A DNA stretch of 64,000 bases from Phycicoccus sp. Soil748 (lineage in GTDB: Bacteria > Actinomycetota > Actinomycetes > Actinomycetales > Dermatophilaceae), in NCBI RefSeq assembly GCF_001428025.1, contig NZ_LMSC01000007.1, positions 101,636 through 165,635 of the forward strand, read 5' to 3'. This document shows, in pieces, positions 36,039-45,144 of the stretch. Numbering within the stretch: position 1 is the first letter of the stretch; every line of letters begins with the position of its first letter. Below the pieces are notes generated by a model that did no database searches, was not told where the DNA came from, and worked only from the letters and a program-made list of their open reading frames with translations. The translations under genes and the position numbers were made by a program.

Positions 36039-36959
36039 ATGCACCAGAAGCGGCTTCGCTCGACCACCGTCCTCGCGGCGGGGGTGCTCGCGGCGGTCAC
36101 CGCGCTCTCCGGGTGCGGCGGCCTGTCCCTCGGGGGGAGCGCCTCCTCGAGCACCGGCGCCGCCCCGGCGTCGTCCACCTCGGCGCCGTCCCCCACGAGC
36201 GAGGCGCCGACGGTGACTGCACCCAGCACCTCCAGCAGCGGGACGAGCACGGCGCCCACCACCTCCGCACCCAGCCCCAGCACCTCCAGGCCGACGCCGA
36301 AGCCGAGCCCGTCCAAGCCCGCCCCCACACCGACCACCCCGAAGCCCAAGCCGACCCCGGTCGAGGGCGACACGCTCCACGTCGGCGACACCGGCCCCTA
36401 CGTCCGGTCGGTGCAGCAGCGGCTCAGCGACCTCGGCTACTGGAACGGCACCCCCGACGGCCAGTACGGCGGGCTCACCGCCCAGGCCGTCATGGCGCTG
36501 CAGAAGGCGGCCGGCCTGGGACGCGACGGCGTCTACGGACCCTCCACCCGCCAGGCGCTGAAGGCCGGTGTGCGGCCCGTCTCCCGCATCGGCGGCACGG
36601 GCATCGAGATCGACAAGGCCCGGCAGCTGCTCCTGGTCGTCCGGGGTGGTGCGGTCACCATGGTCCTCAACACCAGCACCGGCAGCGGCCAGCCCTACAC
36701 GAGCGGCGGCGTCGAGTACACGGCCACGACGCCGGTCGGTACCTACTCGGTCTTCCGCTCGGTCGACCACCTCGACAAGGGGCCCCTCGGCGACCTGTGG
36801 CGCCCGCGCTACTTCAACGGCGGCATCGCTGTCCACGGCGCCGGGTCGGTGCCCGGGTACCCGGCGTCCCACGGCTGCGCCCGCGTCACCAACGCGGCGA
36901 TGGACATGATCTGGGCGACCAACACCATGCCGATCGGGAGTCGCGTCGTCGTCTACTGA
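36039..36959 (+). CDS. L,D-transpeptidase lipoprotein with peptidoglycan-binding domain
   Basis: A 306-residue envelope protein. Signal peptide and lipobox LSGC give a lipidated N-terminus; an 80-residue Ser/Thr/Pro linker follows. A peptidoglycan_binding_1 domain (GDTGPYVRSVQQRLSDLGYW) precedes the YkuD domain, whose catalytic motif is HGAGSVPGYPASHGCARVTN with Cys280. YkuD enzymes make 3-3 cross-links or attach proteins to peptidoglycan. GGGAC upstream of ATG 36039 supports the start. A long linker suits reaching through the wall from the membrane. Confidence 0.93.
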   Translation: MHQKRLRSTTVLAAGVLAAVTALSGCGGLSLGGSASSSTGAAPASSTSAPSPTSEAPTVTAPSTSSSGTSTAPTTSAPSPSTSRPTPKPSPSKPAPTPTTPKPKPTPVEGDTLHVGDTGPYVRSVQQRLSDLGYWNGTPDGQYGGLTAQAVMALQKAAGLGRDGVYGPSTRQALKAGVRPVSRIGGTGIEIDKARQLLLVVRGGAVTMVLNTSTGSGQPYTSGGVEYTATTPVGTYSVFRSVDHLDKGPLGDLWRPRYFNGGIAVHGAGSVPGYPASHGCARVTNAAMDMIWATNTMPIGSRVVVY

Positions 36960-36993
36960 CGACCCTTCGCCGTTCTGGCATGGCTCGAGCTCC

Positions 36994-37782
36994 CTACTGG
37001 CGCAATGTCTTCGCGATCCACTCGAGCTGCGGCCCGGCGTGGTCGCGCCAGTAGGTCGCGGTGTGGCCGCCCTCGTCGAAGGTCGGTCTCGCCGACGGCA
37101 AGGCCCTGGCGAAGGCCCGGTTGCCGGGGACGAACGGGTCGGACCGCCCGCAGTCCAGCCGCACCGGTATGCGGGAGAGCACGTCGGTGCGCCGGAACAC
37201 GTCGTGGGCGATGAAGTCCTCGCGGTCGTCGAAGGCGCCGGGTGCGCTGAGCCCGGCGTCGGTCCACAGCGCCGCGCTCTCCGCGACGACGGCACCGACC
37301 CGGTCCGGGCCGAGCTGCGAGGCGAGCAGCAGCGACCCGTACCCGCCCATGGACCACCCGAGGAAGGCGACCTTGCCGGACCAACCGGTGAGCTCGTGCA
37401 GCATCGGCAGGAAGTCGTCGACGACCATGGCGCCGGTGTCGACGCCCGCCCGCCTGGCGTGCCAGTAGTAGTCGCCGCCGTCCACTGCGGCGACGGCGAG
37501 GCCGGTGTCCTGGACGTGCTCGTCGAGGCCCACGATGCGAAAGGCGTGGCTGGCGTCCCCACCCTTGCCGTGCAGGACGACGACGAGGGGGTGCTGGTCG
37601 TCGCGCCCCTCGGTGGGCGTGGCGAGCTGCCAGTGGACGTCCCGTCCGGGCCAGTGGCGGCTGTGCAGCGTGCCGGACCGTCGCCCGGGCTGGGGACCGG
37701 CGCACGCCGCCAGCGAGAGCGCGCTGCCGGCAGCGGCTCCCGCCGCCCCCAGCAGCACCCCCCGCCGGCTCACCGTCGCCAT
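36994..37782 (-). CDS. Tat-exported lipoprotein esterase (alpha/beta hydrolase)
   Basis: A 262-residue alpha/beta hydrolase of the esterase-D/antigen-85-like group. The N-terminus has a twin-arginine motif (SRRGVLLG) and lipobox LAAC, so it should be exported folded by Tat and anchored. The nucleophile elbow is GWSMGGYGS; LVVVLHGKGGDASH marks the oxyanion region; the last His is in DEGGHTATYWRDH. Natural substrate unknown. It converges with the L,D-transpeptidase gene, 34 bases apart, and precedes the RIO kinase on the opposite side. Confidence 0.88.
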   Translation of the reverse strand: MATVSRRGVLLGAAGAAAGSALSLAACAGPQPGRRSGTLHSRHWPGRDVHWQLATPTEGRDDQHPLVVVLHGKGGDASHAFRIVGLDEHVQDTGLAVAAVDGGDYYWHARRAGVDTGAMVVDDFLPMLHELTGWSGKVAFLGWSMGGYGSLLLASQLGPDRVGAVVAESAALWTDAGLSAPGAFDDREDFIAHDVFRRTDVLSRIPVRLDCGRSDPFVPGNRAFARALPSARPTFDEGGHTATYWRDHAGPQLEWIAKTLRQ

Positions 37783-37801
37783 GCCGCGAGCCTAACCGGG
37801 G

Positions 37802-38641
37802 CTACCAGCGCGACGTGGCCTCCGCGACCAGGTCGCCGAGCAGCTCGCCCTCGTCGACCGGCAGCCCGCGCGTCACGAACCAGCGGCACATGTTGCCCAC
37901 GTCGCGCTCGAGGAACTCGAACCCGCGGGGGTTGCCGATGATGTCGACGATCTGCGGCCAGTCGATGATGACCAGGCGCTCGCCGTCGAGCAGCACGTTG
38001 TAGGGCGACAGGTCGCCGTGGGTCCAGCCCTGCCGGGCGAGCAGCACCATGGCGCGGCGCAGCTGCTCGAAGAGCTCGGCCAGCAGGTCCGGCGCCGGCC
38101 GGGCCTGGGCCAGCCGTGGCGCGGCGACGCCGTCGGTGCCGACCAGCTCCATGAGCATCTCGCGGTCGCTCAGCTGCACCGGGTAGGGCACCGGGAGGCC
38201 GAGCTCCCACAGCGTGCCGAGGGCCGCGAACTCCGCTGCGGCCCACTGCCCGGACAGCAGCTCGCGACCGAACTCGGTACGTCGCGCCATGGCCCGCATC
38301 TCGCGGCTGCGGCGGACGCGTCGGCCCTCCTGGTAGCCGGCGTCCCGGTGGAACATGCGGTGCTCGCCGGTGCGGTAGCGCTTGGCGGCGAGGTGGCTGT
38401 CCAGGGCGGGCTCGCTCGTGCCGTCGGGCACCCAGCGGCGCACGACGTGGACGTCGGCCTCCTTGCCGGTCTTGATCACGCCGAGGTCGGCCTCGACGGC
38501 ACGGAGGGCGGTGATGACCCAGTCGGGCCGGGGTTTCGGACCGTGCGTGGCACCGTCCCAGCTCGACCAGCGCTCGCCCTCGGGCGGTGCGTCAGGAAGG
38601 CTGTCGAACGAGAACTCGGTGTTCTCCTGTGAAGCGTGCAA
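37802..38641 (-). CDS. RIO-type atypical serine kinase
   Basis: A 279-residue Rio1-like kinase. The ATP-site part reads GVIKTGKEADVHVVRRW with a Lys-containing strand (LAAKRYRTGEHRMF). The catalytic loop is WTHGDLSPYNVLL and the metal loop is IIDWPQ, both characteristic of RIO proteins rather than Hanks kinases. Bacterial RIO proteins are less common than archaeal ones and their targets are unknown. The start appears to be TTG 38641, with GGAG about ten bases upstream; no in-frame ATG or GTG gives a better alternative. Confidence 0.85.
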   Translation of the reverse strand: MHASQENTEFSFDSLPDAPPEGERWSSWDGATHGPKPRPDWVITALRAVEADLGVIKTGKEADVHVVRRWVPDGTSEPALDSHLAAKRYRTGEHRMFHRDAGYQEGRRVRRSREMRAMARRTEFGRELLSGQWAAAEFAALGTLWELGLPVPYPVQLSDREMLMELVGTDGVAAPRLAQARPAPDLLAELFEQLRRAMVLLARQGWTHGDLSPYNVLLDGERLVIIDWPQIVDIIGNPRGFEFLERDVGNMCRWFVTRGLPVDEGELLGDLVAEATSRW

Positions 38642-38918
38642 CGGAAGACTCCATCGTGGAAGGGGTGTGGGCGCGAGGGCAGCCCGGGACCGTCATGGAC
38701 ATGTCGCCCCTCCTTCTGTTCGATGTGGTCTCCCCTTCAGGGGAGTCGTGCCGCGGCCTGTGGCGCGGCGTGCGCTGCCATGGTGGCAGCCGTGACGTGA
38801 CGCTCGCTACCGAATAAACCCTGTGCAGCACGCACCACGTGGCGCCGGGTCCGCGGGTGGGCAGGCTCACACGCCTGGCCGGTACCCACCGCAGGGGGCA
38901 CTCGGCATACTCGCCAGC
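38642..38918. other. Divergent intergenic region with hairpins
   Basis: About 277 bases between the RIO kinase (minus) and acyl-CoA dehydrogenase (plus) without a supported gene. Two hairpins are visible: CTCCCC/GGGGAG with a TTCA loop (38730-38745), and GCTGCCA/TGGCAGC with a TGG loop (38774-38790). Their role is unknown; a structured 5' leader of either gene is possible. Confidence 0.45.
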
Positions 38919-40130
38919 ATGTCCCGACTCCAGACGACCGACGGCCTCACCGACGAGCAGACCGAGCTGGTCAAGCTCGTGCGGGAGTTCGTCGACGAGC
39001 AGATCATCCCGGTGGCGCAGGAGCTCGAGCACGCCGACGAGTACCCCGAGAAGATCGTCGAGGGCATGAAGGAGATGGGGATCTTCGGGCTCATGATCCC
39101 CGAGGAGTACGGCGGCCTGGGGGAGTCACTGCTGACCTACGCGCTGGTGGTGGAGGAGATCGCGCGCGGCTGGATGTCGGTCAGCGGCATCATCAACACC
39201 CACTTCATCGTCGCCTACATGCTGCTGCAGCACGGCACCGAGGAGCAGAAGCAGCGCTACCTGCCGCGCATGGCCACCGGCGAGGTGCGCGGCGCGTTCT
39301 CGATGAGCGAGCCGGGCCTGGGGTCCGACGTCGCGGCCATCAAGACGAAGGCGGTCAAGGGCGCCGGCGAGGGCCCTGACACCGAGTGGACGCTGACCGG
39401 CCAGAAGATGTGGCTGACCAACGGCGGCAGCTCGAACCTCGTTGCGGTGCTGGTGAAGACGGACCTCGGCGCCGACTCGGTGTACAAGAACATGACGACC
39501 TTCCTGGTCGAGAAGGAGCCCGGGTTCGGCGAGACCGCCCAGGGCGTCACCGTCCCCGGGAAGATCGAGAAGATGGGCTACAAGGGCGTCGACACGACCG
39601 AGCTCGTCCTCGACGGCCACCGCACCACCTCGGCCAAGATCCTCGGCGGCGAGCCCGGCAAGGGCTTCTACCAGATGATGGACGGCGTCGAGGTGGGCCG
39701 CGTCAACGTCGCCGCCCGCGCCTGCGGTGTCTCCATGCGGGCGTTCGAGCTCGGCATCACCTACGCCCAGCAGCGCGAGGCGTTCGGCAAGAAGATCGCG
39801 CAGCACCAGGGCATCCTGTTCCGCCTCGCCGACATGGCGACCAAGGTCGAGGCCAGCCACCAGATGATGGTCAAGGCAGCCCGGCTCAAGGACGCCGGGG
39901 AGCGCAACGACCTGGAGGCAGGCATGGCCAAGTACCTCGCGGCCGAGAACTGCGCCGACGTCGTCGAGCAGTCGTTCCGCATCCACGGCGGCTACGGCTA
40001 CTCCAAGGAGTACGAGATCGAGCGCCTCTACCGCGAGGCCCCGATGCTGCTCATCGGTGAGGGCACGGCCGAGATCCAGAAGATGATCATCGGCCGACGG
40101 CTGCTCGAGGACTTCGCCCTCAAGGGGTGA
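38919..40130 (+). CDS. Acyl-CoA dehydrogenase
   Basis: A 403-residue FAD enzyme that introduces an alpha-beta double bond into acyl-CoA. AFSMSEPGLGSDVAAIKTKA and QKMWLTNGGSSNLVAVLV cover the FAD/substrate region; GRVNVAARACGVSMRAFE and REAFGKKIAQHQG are family phrases. The catalytic base is the Glu of IGEGTAEIQK near the C-terminus. It resembles mycobacterial FadE19-type enzymes of branched-chain catabolism. With the two CitE-like lyases and the MaoC gene in this window it could belong to one catabolic route; they are not in one operon. Confidence 0.9.
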   Translation: MSRLQTTDGLTDEQTELVKLVREFVDEQIIPVAQELEHADEYPEKIVEGMKEMGIFGLMIPEEYGGLGESLLTYALVVEEIARGWMSVSGIINTHFIVAYMLLQHGTEEQKQRYLPRMATGEVRGAFSMSEPGLGSDVAAIKTKAVKGAGEGPDTEWTLTGQKMWLTNGGSSNLVAVLVKTDLGADSVYKNMTTFLVEKEPGFGETAQGVTVPGKIEKMGYKGVDTTELVLDGHRTTSAKILGGEPGKGFYQMMDGVEVGRVNVAARACGVSMRAFELGITYAQQREAFGKKIAQHQGILFRLADMATKVEASHQMMVKAARLKDAGERNDLEAGMAKYLAAENCADVVEQSFRIHGGYGYSKEYEIERLYREAPMLLIGEGTAEIQKMIIGRRLLEDFALKG

Positions 40131-40155
40131 GCAGCGCCCTCGAGGGGTGAGCAGC
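40116..40155 (+). repeat. 20-bp direct duplication across the stop codon
   Basis: Two adjacent 20-base units (40116-40135 and 40136-40155) differing at one base, A against G. The first contains the acyl-CoA dehydrogenase stop codon; the second repeats it outside the gene. Confidence 0.85.
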
Positions 40156-40211
40156 GCCGACAGGACGGGATCGTGCAGCGCGCTCCCAGCGGGTTTTGAC
40201 ACACTGGGGTC

Positions 40212-40790
40212 ATGAGCACGCAGCCGAACGCCCTGAGCCGCTCCCGCGCCGTCCTCGCGCTGGAGTACCCGATGTCCCTGGGTCGCTACGACACCTACGA
40301 CAAGGCACAGTTCGCGGTCGACTACCTGTCCGACCACGAGTTCCCCGTCCAGAACGTCCTCATCGTCGGCACCGACCTCAAGCAGCTCGAGCGTGTCACC
40401 GGCCGGCTCACCCGGGGCCGTGCAGCCATCGGCGGCATCATCTCCGGCGCCTGGCTCGGCCTGTTCGTCGGCCTGATCTTCTCCCTGCTCGACACCTCGA
40501 GCTCGGCCGGCCTCTCCAGCATCCTCGCCACCGTCGCGTTCGGCGCCCTCTTCGGCCTCGTCTGGAGCCTGCTCGGCTACCAGCTCACCCGTGGCCCGCG
40601 TGACTTCACCTCCGTCACCCAGGTCGTGGCCACGCAGTACGAGGTGCTCGTCGAGCACAAGTTCGCCGCCCAGGCGCGTGAGCTGCTCACCCAGATGGAC
40701 CCCATGGCGGCCGCGCAGGCGCAGGCCCAGGCGAACCTCGACGCCGCGCGTCGCGCCCAGGCCGAGCAGGAGCACCCGCCCACCCCCTGA
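40212..40790 (+). CDS. General stress protein (YflT-like) with two membrane helices
   Basis: A 192-residue protein. The N-terminal YflT-type domain starts YDTYDKAQFAVDYLSD and continues NVLIVGTDLKQLERVTGRL. Two membrane helices (AIGGIISGAWLGLFVGLIFS and LATVAFGALFGLVWSLLGY) form the centre. A third segment (VATQYEVLVEHKFAAQAREL) and an Ala/Gln-rich tail complete it. Homologues in firmicutes are heat-shock induced; the role here is inferred from family only. The short upstream region has TTTTGACA, which could be a -35 element. Confidence 0.82.
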   Translation: MSTQPNALSRSRAVLALEYPMSLGRYDTYDKAQFAVDYLSDHEFPVQNVLIVGTDLKQLERVTGRLTRGRAAIGGIISGAWLGLFVGLIFSLLDTSSSAGLSSILATVAFGALFGLVWSLLGYQLTRGPRDFTSVTQVVATQYEVLVEHKFAAQARELLTQMDPMAAAQAQAQANLDAARRAQAEQEHPPTP

Positions 40791-40904
40791 ACCCGGGGCA
40801 GCCCGGTCCTACGTCGACAGCCGTAGGCAAGCCGACGCCACCGGGAGCACACTGCTAGTTGGCATCCGCCAAGCTGTCCCGCAGTCCCGCTCTCAGGGGG
40901 CCCC

Positions 40905-43613
40905 ATGGCCCGGCCCGCCGACGACCTCGTCGACCCCGTCCCGCAGGACGACGCGCCCGTGCCCCCCGAGACGCCTTCCCAGGCCCTGGGTGAGGCCCTG
41001 CGCGAGACCCAGGACCAGCTCGCGGCCACGAGCGAGATCCTGACGGTCCTCTCGACCTCCGCCACGTCGCCCGAGGAGGTGTTCGACGCGATCGTCGGCC
41101 GGGCGAGGCAGCTGTGCGACGCCGACGCCGCGCAGATCCAGGTCGTCGAGGGCGGCGAGTTCCTCCTGGTCCGCTCGGCCGGCACGACCCCCGAGTACGT
41201 CGAGGTGGTGACCAGGGTGCGCCCCAGCGTCCGGACGAGGGCCACACTCGTCGGCCGGGTCGCCCTGGACCGCGCCCCGCAGCAGATCACCGACGTGCTC
41301 GCCGACCCCGAGTACTCGGGCTCGGAGTACCAGCACGTGGGCGGCTTCCGCACGATCATGGGGGTGCCGATGCTCGTCGACGACGAGGTCGTCGGGGTGC
41401 TGTCGGTGTGGCGGCGCACGGTGGCCCCGTTCGACGAGCAGGACGAAGCGGTCCTCCTCACGTTCGCGGCCCAGGCTGCGCTGGCGCTGCGGACCGTGGA
41501 GCTCGTCCACGCGGTGCAGGAGAGCGGTGACCAGCTGGCGCGCAAGGTCGAGCAGCTCGAGGCGCTGGCGGAGGTCGGGCAGGCCATCAGCTCGACCCTG
41601 GACCCCGACGAGGTGCTCGGCACGATAGTGCTGCACGCCGTCGAGCTCTCCGGCGCCGACGGGGGCTCGCTGATGGAGTACGACGAGGAGTCCGGCCTGT
41701 TCCGCGTGCGCACCGCCTACGGCACCGACCCGGGCACCATCACCGCGCTCAAGGGCACGCGGATCCACCTCGACGAGACCGTCGTGGGCAGCGCCGCGCG
41801 GTCGGGGACCGCCATCCAGGTGCCGGACCTCGCCGACATCGAGCTCGACCCCCACCTGCGGGTGCTGCACGACGCCGGGTGGCGCTCGCTGGTCGCGATC
41901 CCCCTGACGCACTCCGGCCGGACGGTTGGGGTGCTCGTGGTGCGCCGCAAGTCGACAGGGGCGTTCAGCGACGAGACCTGCGACATGCTGTCCGCCTTCG
42001 CGAGCCAGTCGGCCGTGGCGCTCGTCAACGCCCGGCTCTACCGCGAGCTGGAGCAGCAGCGCACCGAGCTCGCCGTCACCAGCCAGCACAAGTCGGAGTT
42101 CCTCGCGAGCATGTCGCACGAGCTGCGCACCCCGCTCAACGCGGTCATCGGGTTCTCCGAGGTGCTGCTCGAGCGCATGTTCGGCGACCTCAACGAGCGG
42201 CAGGAGGACTACCTGCAGGACATCCTCAGCGCCGGGCGCCACCTGCTGGAGCTGCTCAACGACGTCCTTGACCTGTCGAAGGTCGAGGCAGGCCGGATGG
42301 AGCTCGAGCCGAGCTCCTTCCCGGTGGCCGAGGCCGTGCAGCCCGTCCTCGCGCTCCTGCGCGAGAGGGCGACCCAGCACGACATCAGCCTGCTCCTCGA
42401 CGTGGCCCCGGGCCTGCCGCCCGTCACTGCCGACCACCTGCGGCTCAAGCAGGTCCTGCTCAACCTCGTGGGCAACGCGGTCAAGTTCACCCCCGACGGC
42501 GGGACCGTCACCGTGGCCGTCAGGCGCGACGGCGACGAGCTCACCGTGACCGTGGCCGACACCGGCGTGGGTATCGCGCACGAGGACCAGGAGCGGATCT
42601 TCGACTCCTTCCAGCAGGGCACGCGCTCCGCATCCGCTACCGAGGGGACCGGCCTCGGCCTGACGCTCACCCGGCGCATCGTCGAGCTCCACGGCGGACG
42701 CGTCTGGGTGACGAGCGAGCCGGGCGCCGGGAGCACCTTCGGCTTCAGCCTGCCCCAGCCGCAGCCCTACACGGCGGGTGACGAACCGGGCTGGAGCCGG
42801 CCGGCCCTCGACGACGCCCGACCGACCGTGGTCGTCATCGAGGACGACCCCAGCTCCTCCGAGCTCGTGGGTGTGCACCTCGCGGCAGCCGGGCTGCGAG
42901 CCGTGCCGGTGCGTACCGGTGAGGAGGGGCTGGCCGCGGTGCGGGACCTGCGCCCGAGCGCCGTGGTGCTCGACATCCGCCTGCCGGGCATGGACGGCTG
43001 GGACGTGCTGGGCGAGCTCAAGGCCGACCCGGAGCTGGCCAGCACGCCGGTCGTCGTCGTGTCGGTGCTCCCGGACCGAGGACGCGGCTTCGCCGTGGGC
43101 GCCTCGGACTACCTCGTGAAGCCGGTGGCCGGCGAGGTCCTGCTCGGCGCGGTGTGGAGGGCCGTCGCCGAGCACGACCTCGCCGACGGACACACGGACG
43201 GGCACGCGGACGGGGGGAGTCGACGCACCCTGGTGGCCATCGACGACGACCCCCTCGCCCTCGAGCTGGTCCGGGCGACCCTCGAGCCGCAGGGGTGGGC
43301 GGTGGCGACCCACACCCAGGGCAGCGACGCCCTGCGCTCGATCGCCCGGGACGTCCCGTCGGTCGTGCTGGTCGACCTGCGCATGCCGGACACCGACGGC
43401 TTCGAGGTCATCGACGCCCTGCGCGCCGACCCCAGGACCCGCTCGGTGCCGGTGGTGGTGCTGACCGCCAAGACCCTGACGGCCGAGGACCGGGCACGTC
43501 TCCAGGGCCGCATCGAGTTCGTCGCGTCCAAGAGCCAGCTCGACCTCGGGCTCCTGGCGCAGCGCCTGGCCCAGGTCGCGCGTCGGGGGACGACCGCGGA
43601 GGCCTCGTCGTGA
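40905..43613 (+). CDS. Hybrid histidine kinase: GAF-GAF-HisKA-HATPase-REC-REC
   Basis: A 902-residue soluble sensor kinase. A short N-terminal region leads into two GAF domains (about residues 35-190 and 215-375), then a HisKA dimerisation helix with phospho-acceptor His405 in MSHELRTPLNAVIG. An HATPase_c domain follows with NLVGNAVKFTPDGG, DTGVGI and GTGLGLTLTR. Two C-terminal receiver domains have Asp690 (LDIRLPGMDGWD) and Asp824 (DLRMPDTDGFE). No membrane segment, so the signal is cytosolic, perhaps a small ligand or redox. Its stop overlaps the response-regulator start: first gene of a four-gene operon. Confidence 0.92.
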   Translation: MARPADDLVDPVPQDDAPVPPETPSQALGEALRETQDQLAATSEILTVLSTSATSPEEVFDAIVGRARQLCDADAAQIQVVEGGEFLLVRSAGTTPEYVEVVTRVRPSVRTRATLVGRVALDRAPQQITDVLADPEYSGSEYQHVGGFRTIMGVPMLVDDEVVGVLSVWRRTVAPFDEQDEAVLLTFAAQAALALRTVELVHAVQESGDQLARKVEQLEALAEVGQAISSTLDPDEVLGTIVLHAVELSGADGGSLMEYDEESGLFRVRTAYGTDPGTITALKGTRIHLDETVVGSAARSGTAIQVPDLADIELDPHLRVLHDAGWRSLVAIPLTHSGRTVGVLVVRRKSTGAFSDETCDMLSAFASQSAVALVNARLYRELEQQRTELAVTSQHKSEFLASMSHELRTPLNAVIGFSEVLLERMFGDLNERQEDYLQDILSAGRHLLELLNDVLDLSKVEAGRMELEPSSFPVAEAVQPVLALLRERATQHDISLLLDVAPGLPPVTADHLRLKQVLLNLVGNAVKFTPDGGTVTVAVRRDGDELTVTVADTGVGIAHEDQERIFDSFQQGTRSASATEGTGLGLTLTRRIVELHGGRVWVTSEPGAGSTFGFSLPQPQPYTAGDEPGWSRPALDDARPTVVVIEDDPSSSELVGVHLAAAGLRAVPVRTGEEGLAAVRDLRPSAVVLDIRLPGMDGWDVLGELKADPELASTPVVVVSVLPDRGRGFAVGASDYLVKPVAGEVLLGAVWRAVAEHDLADGHTDGHADGGSRRTLVAIDDDPLALELVRATLEPQGWAVATHTQGSDALRSIARDVPSVVLVDLRMPDTDGFEVIDALRADPRTRSVPVVVLTAKTLTAEDRARLQGRIEFVASKSQLDLGLLAQRLAQVARRGTTAEASS

Positions 43614-43999
43614 GCGGGGCCACGGTGCTGCTCGTCGAGGACAACGAGCGCAACCTCAAGCTCGCCCGTGACGTCCTGGAGTTCGCGGGGTTCACCGTGA
43701 CCGTGGCCACGGACGGGGAGCAGGCGGTGGCCGAGGCGACGCGCACGCTGCCGGACCTGGTCCTGATGGACCTGCAGCTGCCCGGGATCAGCGGCCACGC
43801 CGCGCTCGCCAGGCTGCGCGATGATCCCCGCACCGCGGGCATACCCGTCGTGGCCCTGACGGCGTTCGCGATGGCCGCCGACCGTGAGCAGGCCCTGTCG
43901 GCCGGCTTCGACGGCTACCTGGAGAAGCCGATCAGCGTGCGCGAGTTCCCCGAGCAGGTGCGCAGGCACCTGCGCCCGTCCGCGCCGAGGTCGCCGTGA
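43610..43999 (+). CDS. Single-domain response regulator (DivK-like)
   Basis: A 129-residue receiver domain without an output domain. VLLVEDNERNLKLARDVLE, the phospho-acceptor Asp54 (VLMDLQLPGISGH), the Thr of VVALTAFAM and the Lys of GYLEKPI complete the active site. Such proteins relay phosphate or act by protein contacts. It is coupled by 4-bp overlaps to the hybrid kinase and to the REC-cyclase gene, so it probably shuttles phosphate between them or competes for it. Confidence 0.92.
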   Translation: MSGATVLLVEDNERNLKLARDVLEFAGFTVTVATDGEQAVAEATRTLPDLVLMDLQLPGISGHAALARLRDDPRTAGIPVVALTAFAMAADREQALSAGFDGYLEKPISVREFPEQVRRHLRPSAPRSP

Positions 44000-45144
44000 C
44001 CGCCGCCGGGGCGCCGGGGACCGACACCGGGGGGACGGTGCTCGTCGTGGACGACCTGCCGCAGAACGTGCGGCTCATGGACGCGGTGCTGTCGCCGCGC
44101 GGCTACACCGTGGTGGCGGCGAGCTCCGGCACCGAGGCGCTCGCGCTCCTCGCCCGGGAGCTGCCAGACGTCGTCCTGCTCGACGTCATGATGCCGGGTC
44201 TCGACGGCTACGAGACCTGTCGGCGGATCCGCTCCGACCCCGCCACCTCCTACCTGCCCGTGGTCATGGTGACCGCGAGCGGCGACGCGCAGCGGTTGCG
44301 CGCCCTCGAGGCGGGCGCCGACGACTTCGTGACCAAGCCGCTCGACCAGGCCGAGCTCCTCGCCCGGGTGCGGTCGCTGGTCCGGGTCAAGCGCTACCAC
44401 GACACCGTGACCGCCCAGGCGGAGGCGCTGGCGGCCTGGAACCACGAGCTGGAGGAGCGCGTCAGGGCGCAGGTCGAGGAGCTCGAACGGTTCGGGCGCC
44501 TGCGTCGCTTCCTGTCGCCGCAGGTCGCCGAGCTCGTCGTCGACAGCGGCGACGAGTCGTTCCTGCAGAGCCACCGGCGCGAGATCACGGCGGTGTTCAC
44601 CGACCTGCGGGGCTTCACGCCGTTCGCGGAGACGGCCGAACCGGAGGAGACCATGGCGGTGCTCGCGGAGTACCACCGCGCCCTGGGGGAGCTGGTGTTC
44701 CGGTACGAGGGCACCCTGGAGCACTTCGCCGGGGACGGCCTGCTCGTGTTCTTCAACGACCCCGTACCGTGCCCGGACGCCCCCGAGCGCGCGGTGCGGA
44801 TGGCGGTGGAGATGCGCACCCGCGTGGAGGAGCTCTCGGCGTCGTGGCGGCGACTCGGGCACGACCTGGGGTTCGGGGTGGGGATCGCCCAGGGCTACGC
44901 CACGCTGGGGCGCGTCGGGTTCCCGGGGCGCTACGACTACGCGGCGATCGGCACGGTCACCAACCTCGCGGCCCGTCTCTGCGCGGAGGCTGCGGCCGGC
45001 CAGATCCTGGTCACCCCTCGGGTCCTCGCTGCTGCGGGCGCGGTGACCAGCAGGAGCGTCGGCCCCCTCGCCCTGCGCGGGTTCAGCCGACCGGTCGAGG
45101 CGCACGAGGTCATCGGCGCCCAGGACGTGGAGGTGGTCCGGTGA
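43996..45144 (+). CDS. REC-class III nucleotide cyclase
   Basis: A 382-residue response regulator with an adenylate/guanylate cyclase output. The receiver has Asp63 (VVLLDVMMPGLDGYE) and Lys of FVTKPLD. A coiled coil (about 135-175) links to the class III cyclase domain, whose metal Asps are Asp203 (VFTDLRGFT) and Asp247 (FAGDGLLVFFND); RYDYAAIGTVTNLAARL supplies the transition-state Asn and Arg. The catalytic residues are present, so it should be active; ATP versus GTP choice is not certain. It is third in the operon; a Crp-family gene lies 2 kb downstream. Confidence 0.92.
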   Translation: MTAAGAPGTDTGGTVLVVDDLPQNVRLMDAVLSPRGYTVVAASSGTEALALLARELPDVVLLDVMMPGLDGYETCRRIRSDPATSYLPVVMVTASGDAQRLRALEAGADDFVTKPLDQAELLARVRSLVRVKRYHDTVTAQAEALAAWNHELEERVRAQVEELERFGRLRRFLSPQVAELVVDSGDESFLQSHRREITAVFTDLRGFTPFAETAEPEETMAVLAEYHRALGELVFRYEGTLEHFAGDGLLVFFNDPVPCPDAPERAVRMAVEMRTRVEELSASWRRLGHDLGFGVGIAQGYATLGRVGFPGRYDYAAIGTVTNLAARLCAEAAAGQILVTPRVLAAAGAVTSRSVGPLALRGFSRPVEAHEVIGAQDVEVVR

